Positions 42,568 through 51,900 of a DNA stretch of 64,000 nucleotides are shown here, one piece after another (positions within the stretch are counted from its first letter, which is position 1; each line of letters starts with the position of its first letter). The translations under genes were made by a program, and so were the position numbers. The notes beneath the pieces were generated by a model. That model searched no databases. It was not told the origin of the DNA and saw nothing but the letters and a program-made list of their open reading frames with translations. The DNA is taken from positions 132,001-196,000 of the forward strand of contig JAWDGP010000031.1 of NCBI GenBank assembly GCA_033675545.1, in the 5' to 3' direction. Source of the stretch: Elysia crispata. Taxonomy: Eukaryota > Mollusca > Gastropoda > Plakobranchidae.

Positions 42568-42759
42568 TATATATGTATATATGTCTTTGCTTAGTGCACT
42601 GTCAAACTACGATATTAGATTTTCAGTCTTGAAAGTGATCAACAACATTACGGTTTATAAAGGGACACCAAGAAAAGAAAAGTGTGCTGTTCATTTGCAG
42701 CATTATCTGAAATGGGATTTTGGATGTAAGAACTGGCTGTCTCTAGATCATTGTGTTAG

Positions 42760-42803
<44 letters not shown>

Positions 42804-43230
42804 AAATAGCATTGTATTTATTTCCGAATTGGGTTCGGTCATCACAATGAATTGTACTTTCGCTACAAGCCTCATTGCAGTTTTGCAGAGATGGCATGTC
42901 TGTTCCAATGCCTTCTTTCATGATTGTAAGGTTTATTTCCCAATACTACAGTCTGATTGATAGGTGTCGTTTCTTCTTTTGCTTTCCATTTACATGTAGT
43001 TGTGAACATTGTGAAATAAGTAGATGTAGTGCTTTCATTGTAAATTGGCCAATAGTTATTAACTTAAAAAATGGCGAAATAAAGTAAGCCGTATAAACAA
43101 TAATTACATTTAACTCTTTTTGTCTCTCTTTAAACAATATGGTAGCAAGATACGAATCTTTGTAAAAGGTTTGCAAACTTACCTGTGAGTCTTTACATGA
43201 AGCATCCATTTGATTCGATCATATGAAATT
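27985..43230 (-). CDS. Hemopexin / PI-PLC X-like / hemopexin protein, 5' incomplete
   Basis: Fourteen coding exons were joined by GT-AG sites with agreeing phases. In transcript order: 43183-43230, 41029-41436, 39533-39651, 37883-38049, 36326-36435, 34889-35025, 33769-33980, 33077-33310 (acceptor could be 33304), 32596-32765, 31480-31612, 30685-30797, 29648-29718, 29045-29173, 27985-28187 (stop TGA). Together they give 750 residues. The order is: a partial N-terminal hemopexin-like stretch, a four-bladed hemopexin module (to about residue 258), a PLC-like phosphodiesterase domain (about 259-579), and a second four-bladed hemopexin module (580-750). The first exon seen starts inside a codon, so there are more exons upstream that I could not find, presumably including a signal peptide. 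Cysteines open several blades and close each propeller, as expected of an extracellular protein. Substrate and role are unknown. The donor at 34889 (GTCCGT) is weak. Confidence 0.8.
28188..29044 (-). other. Last intron of the hemopexin-PLC gene
   Basis: AT-rich, with a short GA tract near 28518. The plus-strand ORF at 28842-29105 overlaps the 29045-29173 exon in antisense and is not supported. Confidence 0.6.
31480..36435 (-). CDS. PI-PLC X-like phosphodiesterase domain (exons 5-10 seen)
   Basis: Exon 36326-36435 ends the first propeller and begins the new domain. Exon 34889-35025 has VTLAGLHNAGSG, matching the first catalytic histidine region of PLC-like TIM-barrel phosphodiesterases (usually G-T-H-D/N). 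Exon 33769-33980 continues with GIRYLDIDSSYF, the usual barrel strand with acidic residues, then TNHKIFCGG with the likely second histidine, then QVRAFLSQKPHDVVTLTFNH, the typical helix and strand that follow. Exon 33077-33310 has KLYEAV and VFVFYSP. Exon 31480-31612 has PNVLLVDYPEVD, the late-barrel strand. In the visible protein the histidines are near residues 299 and 350. The bulge word HN for HD is known in this superfamily. No calcium-dependent C2 or EF-hand region is seen, which fits the single-domain bacterial/PLCXD-type branch. Confidence 0.72.
31865..32200. repeat. 13-bp minisatellite in an intron of the hemopexin-PLC gene
   Basis: About 25 units of 13 bp (AGACCACTGATAC and variants such as ATACCATTGACAC and AGGCCACTGACAC). 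Runs of four variants repeat in order, giving a 52-bp higher-order unit. The Trp/Ser-rich ORFs on the minus strand here are repeat translations. Confidence 0.9.
36493..36568. repeat. (GA)n tract next to a coding exon
   Basis: About 75 bp of GA repeat, 57 bp upstream (in transcript sense) of the acceptor at 36435. On the transcript it is a CU-rich tract before the splice site. Confidence 0.95.
37883..43230 (-). CDS. N-terminal hemopexin module (exons 1-4 seen)
   Basis: Four blades are seen with the family's DAA and FxKG signatures: CSTIDAAFTL...YFLSG, VHHFAAAFTL...VFIKG, CFPDAAITW...LVFKG, and CDLDAAVEL...IFIKGTRFWKF. The closing cysteine is in the next exon (DDLNLC). Blade 2 has AAA in place of DAA. 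Before blade 1 the 41029-41436 exon also encodes RNVVFIKGMKLYTRKQLL, which looks like the middle of a further blade, and the 48-base exon at 43183-43230 (good acceptor and CAG|GTAAGT donor) leads into it. This suggests another, upstream hemopexin region. Exon borders tend to fall in the FKG/C segment between the first and second strands of a blade. Confidence 0.8.
38212..38384 (+). pseudogene. THAP-type zinc-finger first exon, antisense in an intron
   Basis: The plus strand starts ATG and encodes MAPVSVKCQWCSASNC. After a frame change within a run of eight A's (38274-38281) it continues LSFFRFPKDKKML...ASRGWYQEQIAK and reaches a good donor (GCGAA|GTGAGT at 38384). A start MAPV..C, a C-x4-C pair, the SFFRFPKD core and a downstream W are the usual beginning of THAP domains, which are normally split after this exon. 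The later C-x2-H half was not found. A TATAAAG lies just upstream. It may be a decayed host gene or part of a P-element-like transposon. If the poly-A length is a sequencing error, the exon could be intact. Confidence 0.4.
42253..42727. mobile_element. Foldback element with ~143-bp arms around AT repeats
   Basis: The left arm 42253-42395 and right arm 42582-42727 are inverted copies at roughly 93% identity by eye, sharing CAAACTACGATATTA, GTGATCAACAACATTACGG and ATTATCTGAAATGGGATTT. The centre is largely (AT)n (42497-42581), and a second AT tract follows at 42760-42800. It lies in the intron between the first two hemopexin exons seen. The arms' ORFs (NNITVYKGT...HLQHYLKWD) are shared only because the arms are recent copies; I see no family match. 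Confidence 0.7.
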
Positions 43231-43828
43231 CTGAAAATATCGATGATATATAAAAACTCAAAAGCAAAATTCTTTTTAAAAAAGATGGATTTATTTGCAC
43301 TGAAGGAAAGACAATGGAAATTTTACTACAGTAGCATGCAGTGGCTTAAAATTCCGTTTTGGGCGAACAAGATCAAAATCCAACCATTTGGTTTGACCAA
43401 CAGAAGCAGAACAAGATCAGGTTTACCAGCTGTGCAACACGATCTTTTTACCACGGCCATGTTGCTTCATCAATTATACGAGTTATCATGGCTGCATTGG
43501 AAGTTTCAGAAGTAAAGCTGTAACTTTATTCCTGAATTTATAACCAAAGAGTTTTAAATTATTCATAACGTTAATGATATAAGGGCTGTGTCGGTCTCAA
43601 TTAAACGTTTTAATTACATTTGTAAATTACCGGTACAAACACTTAGTTTCTTTTCAAAGCACACTCTAAAGTTATTTTTAGTAACATGCGGTGGATTTAT
43701 TAAATCTCTAAAATGTATTTGAAATATAATTAATCCCCAGAACCTTTATAACAATAAGGTTATAATCTTATATCTTGAAGTTAAGGTCATCGTTTGATCA
43801 TGGTACCCGGTAATGTGTATCTGTCTGA

Positions 43829-43905
43829 CTCATACACTGTGGTTATATCAGGCTGATTCAGACTCACGCACCGTGGTTATATCAGGCTGTTTCAGCGAGC
43901 TGCGC
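43829..43905. repeat. Two degenerate outlier units of the 38-bp minisatellite
   Basis: CATACACTGTGGTTATATCAG and CACGCACCGTGGTTATATCA-type units with diverged spacing, about 180 bp before the main array. Confidence 0.6.
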
Positions 43906-44084
43906 GTGGTACGCAAGACCTATGCATCTCCCTCACAGTCACAGCAAATATACGATTTTCGAACACCAATTTTCTCTCACTCATCACAATGAATTCTTTA
44001 TTCCCTTTTGCGGGAACAACGACAACCCTTGCTACAACGATACTTTATGAAAAGATCAAGAGATGTCGTCATTCCCAAGTTACA

Positions 44085-46190
44085 CTGTATATCAGGCTGT
44101 TTCGGGCTCACACAGTGGTTATATCAGGCTGTTTCAGGTTTATACACCGAGGTTATACCAGGCTGTTTCAGGCTCAAACACTGTGGTTATCTATATCAGG
44201 TTGTTTCAGGCGCACACACTGTGGTTATCTATATCAGGTTGTTTGAGGCTCACACACTGTGGTCATCTTACATCAGGCTGTTTCAGGCTCACACACTGTG
44301 GTTATCTTATACCAGGCTGTTTCAGTTCAGGCTCACACACTGTGGTTATCTTATATCAGGCTGTTTCAGTTCAGGCTCACACACTGTGGTTATCTTATAT
44401 CAGGCTGTTTCAGGCTCACACACTGTGGTTATCTTATATCAGGCTGTTTCAGTTCAGGCTCACACACTGTGGCTATCTATATCAGGTTGTTTCAGGCTCA
44501 CACTCTGTGGTTATCTATATCAGGCTGTTTCAGGCTCACACACTGTGGCTATCTATATCAGGCTGTTTCAGGCTCACACACTGTGGCTATCTTTATCAGG
44601 CTGTTTCAGGCTCACACACTGTGGTTATCTATATCAGGCTGTTTCAGGCTCACACACTGTGGCTATCTTTATCAGGCTGTTTCAGGCTCACACACTGTGG
44701 TTATCTATATCAGGCTGTTTCAGGCTCACACACTGTGGTTATCTATATCAGGCTGTTTCAGGCTCACACACTGTGGCTATCTATATCAGGCTGTTTCAGG
44801 CTCACACACTGTGGTTATCTATATCAGGCTGTTTCAGTTCAGGCTCACACACTGTGGTTATCTTATATCAGGCTGTTTCAGTTCAGGCTCACACACTGTG
44901 GTTATCTATATCAGGCTGTTTCAGTTCAGGCTCACACACTGTGGTTATCTATATCAGGCTGTTTCAGTTCAGGCTCACACACTGTGGTTATCTATATCAG
45001 GCTGTTTCAGGCTCACACACTGTGGCTATCTATATCAGGCTGTTTCAGGCTCACACAGTGTGGTTATCTTATATCAGGCTGTTTCAGGCTCACACACTGT
45101 GGCTATCTACATCAGGCTGTTTCAGGCTCACACACTGTGGCTATCTATATCAGGCTGTTTCAGGCTCACACACTGTGGCTATCTATATCAGGCTGTTTCA
45201 GGCTCACACACTGTGGTTATCTTATATCAGGCTGTTTCAGGCTCACACACTGTGGCTATCTATATCAGGCTGTTTCAGGCTCACACACTGTGGTTATCTT
45301 ATATCAGGCTGTTACAGGCTCACACACTGTGGCTATCTATATCAGGCTGTTTGAGGCTCACACACTGTGGTTATCTTATATCAGGCTGTTTCAGGCTCAC
45401 ACACTGTGGCTATCTATATCAGGCTGTTTCAGGCTCACACACTGTGGTTATCTTATATCAGGCTGTTTCAGGCTCACACACTGTGGCTATCTATATCAGG
45501 CTGTTTCAGGCTCACACACTGATGCTATCTATATCAGGCTGTTTCAGGCTCACACACTGTGGTTATCTTATATCAGGCTGTTTCAGTTCAGGCTCACACA
45601 CTGTGGCTATCTATATCAGGCTGTGTCAGGCTCACACACTGTGGCTATCTATATCAGGCTGTTTCAGGCTCACACACTGTGCTTATCTTATATCAGGCTG
45701 TCTCAGGCTCACACACAGTGGTTATGTTATATTAGGTTGTTTCAGGCTCACACTGTGGCTATCTATATCAGGTTGTTTCAGGCTCACACTGTGGCTATCT
45801 ATACCAGGTTGTTTGAGGCTCACACACTGTGGCTATCTATATCAGGCTGTTTCAGGCTCACACACTGTGGTTATCTTATATCAGGCTGTTTCAGGTTCAC
45901 ACACTGTGGTTATCTTATACCAGGCTGTTTCAGGCTCACACACTGTAGTTACCTTATACCAGGCTGTTTCAGGCTCTTACACTGTAGTTACCTTACATCA
46001 GGCTGTTTCATGCTCACACACTGTGGTTATCTTATACCAGGCTGTTTCAGGCTCACACACTGTAGTTACCTTATACCAGGCTGTTTCAGGCTCACACACT
46101 GTAGTTACCTTATACCAGGCTGTTTCAGGCTCACACACTGTAGTTACCTTATACCAGGCTGTTTCAGGCTCATACACCTTGGTTATATCG
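44085..46190. repeat. 2.1-kb minisatellite, 38/39-bp unit
   Basis: More than 50 tandem units of the form CAGGCTGTTTCAGGCTCACA then CACTGTGGTTATCTATAT. Most are 38 bp; a TATCTTATAT variant makes 39 bp, and an inserted TTCAG makes 43 or 44 bp. Units are most alike in the middle and drift at both ends, with the TAGTTACCTTATACC variant filling the right end. Because no unit has a stop in any forward frame, ORFs of 448, 649 and 758 codons run through all three frames. They are artefacts of the repeat. Confidence 0.97.
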
Positions 46191-46214
46191 TCACGATGCT
46201 TTGCATGAAAAGAG

Positions 46215-46450
46215 CCGGCATCATTGGGGCTGGAGCAGAGCCATCTATCTACCTAGATACACGTAGATGGTACTGGGTGAGAATGTTCATCCCGATATCC
46301 GCAGGGAGGTTCTTCGCGGGTTCGATCATCACACGTTAGGTAGGTGCTTCGGGCCTCATATTTTCAGTTCCGCCCTGCCTGACGGGGGCTCAAGTTTGCA
46401 AGACAAACAGGCCTGAGATCATCGTGTTGAGGGTGTGCTATTTCACACAA
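46215..46450 (+). mobile_element. tRNA-derived SINE copy
   Basis: GATATCCGCAGGGAGG then TTCTTCGCGGGTTCGATC (B box near 46315) match the head of the 11945 copy. The body has TTTTCAGTTCCGCC, GCCTGACGGGGGCTCAAG, and GGCCTGAGATCATCGTG. It directly abuts the end of the minisatellite. Confidence 0.6.
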
Positions 46451-47436
46451 AGATCAAAAGTTTATAATGGAGAGCGTTTTAGATAAAAAGGACATCTCAT
46501 TTATTTGGGCTGAAAAGTTAGGGCAGTTAGGACGAATCAAAAATACTCTTGGTTTTTTGCCAAATAAAACTGACAATTTGGCAGGATATGTTTGTGTACC
46601 AAATATGATGTTCACAAGGAAAGACCTTATCAGTTATTCCAACACATGTATTAAAATAGAAAAATAAGGAATTTTGCTGTCATTTTCTAAATTAAATCTT
46701 ATGACATGACAATATGATTCAAAAGTAACAAAAACTGACACTGCCAGTATGCGATGCATATTAATTATTATAGTACAAATTAAAGTCATACATGAATTAG
46801 TGTACTACTGTACTTGTTTTATCTTTTTTTTTAATCAATAAAAGTTGAGCATGCAGGCAGTGACTCAGATTCATAAAAAAAAATCCAAACTTTTCACAGG
46901 CCCCTGCAAAAATTATATGCACAGTTAAATTGCTCTCAATCTCATACTAACAATGATAGTCATTCAAAAGAGCTAAATTAGGTATCAAATTAATAGTCAA
47001 AAGATCAGTGCAGATATTTATATCTAGCAATTTAGGATCAGAGGAAAATTTAGGTTTTGCACTTAGAGATTTTCTTTCAGTACCTCTTAATTACTAGAAA
47101 TTTCCATAGATTATCTTCATTATAAATGTGGGGAGGCATCTAATTCTCTTTCTCAATCTATCATTTTATGTTCTTTGAAGAGTGATTGCTTCTTTCAATG
47201 ATGAATAATTATACTCTTTTCTGTTCTAAAATTCCAGTCTTTTGTGAGTCAGGTCCATCCTTTGAATAAGAGGGTGGATTTAGATCCACTGATCTAGACC
47301 AAATCTAACTCAAGAAAATCGATATGCTCCAGTCGAGTCCAAATATTTCAAATTCTTGGATATTTCAGTCGATTAATTTTATCGAATATTTCTCTCTTCA
47401 AGCTTTATTAAAAATATTGGTTAGTTCGAAGATTTT
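46451..47436. other. Spacer upstream of the hemopexin-PLC exons
   Basis: If the missing 5' exons are local they should lie in this general stretch or just outside the minisatellite. I found no open segment with fitting splice sites and phase. Confidence 0.4.
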
Positions 47437-47772
47437 AGGAAGGATCCGGTTTATTCGAAGCCACCTTAGTGGGCCTTTTTTATTCTGAAATCAGTTTTCT
47501 TGGCTTGTAGGACAAAGAAAGAAGTGCTATGCTCATGCGGCAAGTGATTCTGGTGTATGTCTGTATGTTCCACCCACATTTGTTACAGGCAAGAGTCTGT
47601 ACCAAGGCTAAGAGAGGGAGAGGGAAAGGAAAAGTGGTTAGGCCCAGAGATCAGGTGTGTATCCCTACAACATTACTGATCCGTCACCCACATTTGTTTT
47701 ACTCTTTTTCTCTATGTATTCTGATAATTCGTCTTTTATCCCAACGACTTTGAAATAACCGGATTCAACTGT
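47437..47772. mobile_element. Decayed pogo-like MITE (weak)
   Basis: The right end, read inward on the minus strand, is TACAGTTGAATCCGGTTATT, of the pogo/Tigger type. The left side has GGATCCGGTTTATTCGAAGC at ~47442 but its CAGT end is gone. The minus-strand ORF 47665-47862 overlaps this end. Confidence 0.3.
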
Positions 47773-48843
47773 ATTTTCATGACCTTTGCCTGTATCTAAA
47801 TTGAAGTCTTCACAACATTTCCACCCTATTCTATACCCCATTTCCCAATAAATGTTGCCCATTTCTTCACCGAGTGATATACAGATCTCTAGGCAAGCTT
47901 CGTCTCCTCTTTATATATATGTTGGGTTTCCAAGATCATATACAGACATCAAGATCTCTTCAAAAATTCCTTAATGGAGAAGTATGTATTGTAAAACAAA
48001 AATGAAAATGAGCTATAGTACATGTATAACTCTAAATGATAAAAGTACTCTTTTGCACAACATTAACAGTTCAGGTTAGTTTAAAAGTATTAAATTAATG
48101 ACTAAGAGGTGCATATTGTCAGGGAAGTTCTTGGATTGATGTAGGATGTAATTTTTCTTTTTGGCAGGGATCATACTCAACCCTGGCTGGAACCAGAAAC
48201 CTAAAAAGGCGACATTTCCACATCAATTGAAAATTTGAACCTCTAAGTAAAGATTACAGGACTACATGTATAAATGTTGCCTCTATTGCTGTCATACTTT
48301 TTTTAATTCTTTGATATTGAGGTAAAAAAAAATGAACCAATTTTCCCCTATAACTTCTTACGAAAATCAATCCAAATATCAGAGTCAAAGGTGCTTCTCT
48401 TGACACAAAATCAGAGATTAAGTTATTTTGAAAATGCCACAATATGCATGGGGGAAAATAGACCTTTAAAGAGATCATGAAGTGTTATTAAAGCCGGAAA
48501 TTGTGGTGTGCATTTATGTGCCTATCTCATGACAAAAGCTCATTTTTCATGCAAAAAATTTTCTAATGCAACATATGCTGGTACATTATAGAAGCTTATT
48601 TTATCTTTTTTATGTTTTGGTAATTGCAGGTGACTTTTCTTCAAGATAGGTAGAGCTGGTGTACTTACATAGAGTTTGAGCCCACCCCCACACGACTTAG
48701 ATAAGCTGTATTTTGTGCATTCTAAGTTGTACTGTGTGGTAAATTTGTTTTTTGATTAAAAATAACAATAAGGCAAATAAGGCAACAACAAAACCATAAA
48801 CTTCACAGAAAAGAAAAAACAAACAAAGTGAATTTTTTGAATA

Positions 48844-48849
48844 TTTATT
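48844..48849 (-). promoter_or_regulatory. Poly(A) signal of RPLP0
   Basis: AATAAA on the minus strand, about 137 bases beyond the RPLP0 stop codon, a normal distance for this short 3' UTR. Confidence 0.7.
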
Positions 48850-48985
48850 GACCAGGAATCCGGGCATTATAAGTCATCTTCACCAGCAAACCAACGCCAT
48901 TCCAGTGAAACCCAGTCACCTACTGGCAGTCTGGCAGCCGGAGAGAGGAATTAGTCCGCCTAGGACTTGACTGTCTTGTAGTGGT

Positions 48986-51900
48986 TTAGTCAAAGAGACC
49001 AAAGCCCATGTCTTCATCAGACTCCTCACTCTCTTCCTTGGGTGCCTCCTTAGCCTCAGCAGCTGGGGCAGCGGCAGTAGGAGCTGCTGCAGCAGCAACA
49101 GCAGCAAACTTGGATGGATCCTTCAAGTACTCCTTGGTCTGAAGAACAATCAAGATTATACATAACGTGAATTCAATTAAAAAAAAAAGATTTCACAATT
49201 TAAGAATGATGCATCATTTAGGATCAAAATCTAAATTGAAAGACAAAAAGAAATAAAAACTAGGTTATTACCTAATACAAAAATGGTGTAATTCATGGCT
49301 CATGCGAAATACAGTGAACTACACGTGTTGAAGTCGGATGAGTTGATCGTTTATGTTGATTTAATTTGCTGGAGACTGAACCAGCCCCTCTATCCTTCTT
49401 ATTAAAATAAACAGATGTGTTGACTTTCAACATAACCATTAAAACGCCTGTGCTGATTGTACTTTTCTTTCCCAGATCATTATCTATATTCTAACGGTTG
49501 TGTTGATGCTCACTTTCACTCGCAGCTCATCCTTGATATTTCCCCTTTCCCGGCAGTGCTCAATATACTGTACATGGTTGGGAAGGGATGGTGCCAACAG
49601 CAAGCTATAGTGAGAAGTTACACCGTAGCAGCTAACGTAACAACCTTTGGTCTAAGCATGTAGGCCTATTTTTAGTCCCACCCACTTGATTGCTCAGAGC
49701 TAATGGTACGTGGCATAATCCCTTCTCGCATCGTTGGCAGAACACAGATTGTCCAATGACCTATGAGTATGATGGGGCTAGTCAGTGACTTGAGCCAGGT
49801 TCCACAGCACAACCTCAGTTTTAGTTTGATGCACATGAACCCATGCAATCACTGAGCCAAATATCAGCCGCTAGGTAGGAGATCTAGATCACTGACAAGA
49901 ATTTTGGTGCCGGGACAAAAACTGTACACCCACTTTTGTATTGAAAAATTGTGAAGGTGATCACATTGTCTGTTGCTAACAAGGGAAAAGGCAGGGAGGG
50001 GATGGACACAACACGAAAAATTCATGGGTGTGAGTATGTATGCCCAACATTATGCTAGCCTCAAACAAACTTAATTTTCAATGATGTCTAAGGGAGGTGA
50101 TGTATTTCCACTTTCAACAAAAAAAAGCAATGACTATCATTGTTGGATAAACCGCTGTGTTTCTTTTTTTTTTGTTTGTTAGCTCCACATGCTGACAAAC
50201 TTTAGATAAATCTACAAGTGTAACAAAGTCAGCTGCCTCTGGGCATTCTCTTCACTCGTATTTTCACATTGATACAACAACCTGTAAAATTCAGACCCAT
50301 CATAAATAACCCAAACTTCCATCTGAAAAAAAAAAAAAACAAACAAACAAACAAAATACAAAAAAAACAAAAAAAAACAAGAAACACAAATCTATCATCA
50401 TGCCTGGTGAACAGGTCACGCCAGGATGTCCCATCAGTAAGAGATAACTTATTGATGTATTTAACACACAGTGAAGTCCCTTGATTTTATCCTACGGTTG
50501 CGTTGATCTGAAAGTTGTTTTAATGTTGTCATAAATCTCCCAGCCGGATCAAATTCACCGTAAGTCCATTGTATTTGCTCTAAATTTCATTAACTGTAGT
50601 TTAAAAATTGCCTAGCCTTTTTCAATTTTTTATATTGATGGCAACATTCTTAGAGCTTTATAACTCACCATTTAAGATTATCTGGAGCATAATTTTGTTT
50701 TGTTTTTTTTTTTTTAATAATTTTTTTTATTCCCATTTAAGGTATGAAATCAGCCGTAACATCTCACCTGCTCGGCCTCTGGGAAGTCATAGTCTGTCAT
50801 CACAGCAACAGCCAACAAGTTCTTGAAACCGTTGGCGATGGAGTGGGGAGCTGAGGCAGCAGTTGGGATGCCAACAGCCAGAGACACTGCAGCAATGTTA
50901 CGAATACCCTGAAGGACAGCACAGAAAGTTGTCATTAGCAGTCAGGAGAAGGGACTAGTTTACATTAAAAAAAAATACCCATTTCAAGATAAGATTCCTA
51001 ATACTATTATACTAATAGCATTTAAAAAAGGCCCAACAAAACACAAGCATAATAAAAGGTCTTTGGCAATCAAATTATATTCAGATAACTGTTCTTTGCT
51101 TTACCAAATTTTTTAAACATTTCAGTTTTTCAGATGCATTGAAAAATAAACAAAAAAAGAAAAAGATGTGTAAATTGTGATAAACCCCAAAACCTGATGA
51201 GGTGAACAGAGATTCCCCTTTCCTCACAACCCTAGCTAGTAGGCCTAATTTTCACAACGAAGAATTGTGCCCGACAGTTGATTAATCACTGATCAGCCCA
51301 CTACCTGCAGGTGTCTGTGGTATGCTCTGGGAAGAAACTTAGTGACAGCTTTTTAATCTATTCATACAGCCTTGGGTAGCACACCTAGTTTATCTACCTA
51401 TATAAAAAATGGTGAAACCTTCAAGGGACACCAGGCATGATTTTCATAATTTTTTTCGTAGTCTTATTATCTTGCATCTATTTTCTTAATATGTCATCAA
51501 TGCTAACCCAAATGGTTTAGTTCATAAAAAATTTGTCAACAAGGTCAGAAAAGTTTACCTAATCCAAACTTTTTCACTTTCACTGCAGCAACCCCCCCCC
51601 CCCCCCCCCAAATCTGCATCTGCCATCTATTTGAGAAAGAGCTTAATACACTTTTTGAGAAAAGAGTCTGTTCACACGTGAGCTATTTATTTTTATTTGT
51701 TTTGGCATGGGAGGGCGGAATCAATGTAAAAATTTTCACATTATTCCAGAACGAGAGTAATCTTTTCATGCTGTGCGTTTACCTTGTTCCAATTAGATAA
51801 TTACACCTATTTTGTTTTTACTGCATGAATGTGTCTCATACAATGGTATTTATCAACCTATGACCTAAACATTTTGCTACTTTTTTAAATAATGTAGAAA

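Noticed and set aside
43400-43520. Minus-strand segment ending WPW before a GTAAAA donor as the exon before 43183
   Set aside because: Joining it to the 43230 acceptor in the needed phase creates a stop codon at the junction.
43829-46190. CRISPR-like appearance of regular repeats
   Set aside because: There are no unique spacers; units abut, and this is animal DNA. The same applies to the array at 62.9-64.0 kb.
44008-46339. ORFs of 448, 649 and 758 codons in three forward frames
   Set aside because: They are translations of the 38/39-bp minisatellite; the same peptides appear in every frame and there is no unique protein sequence.
47665-47862. 65-codon minus-strand ORF as a missing 5' exon of the hemopexin-PLC gene
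   Set aside because: No hemopexin signature, no fitting splice site, and it overlaps a pogo-like terminal repeat.
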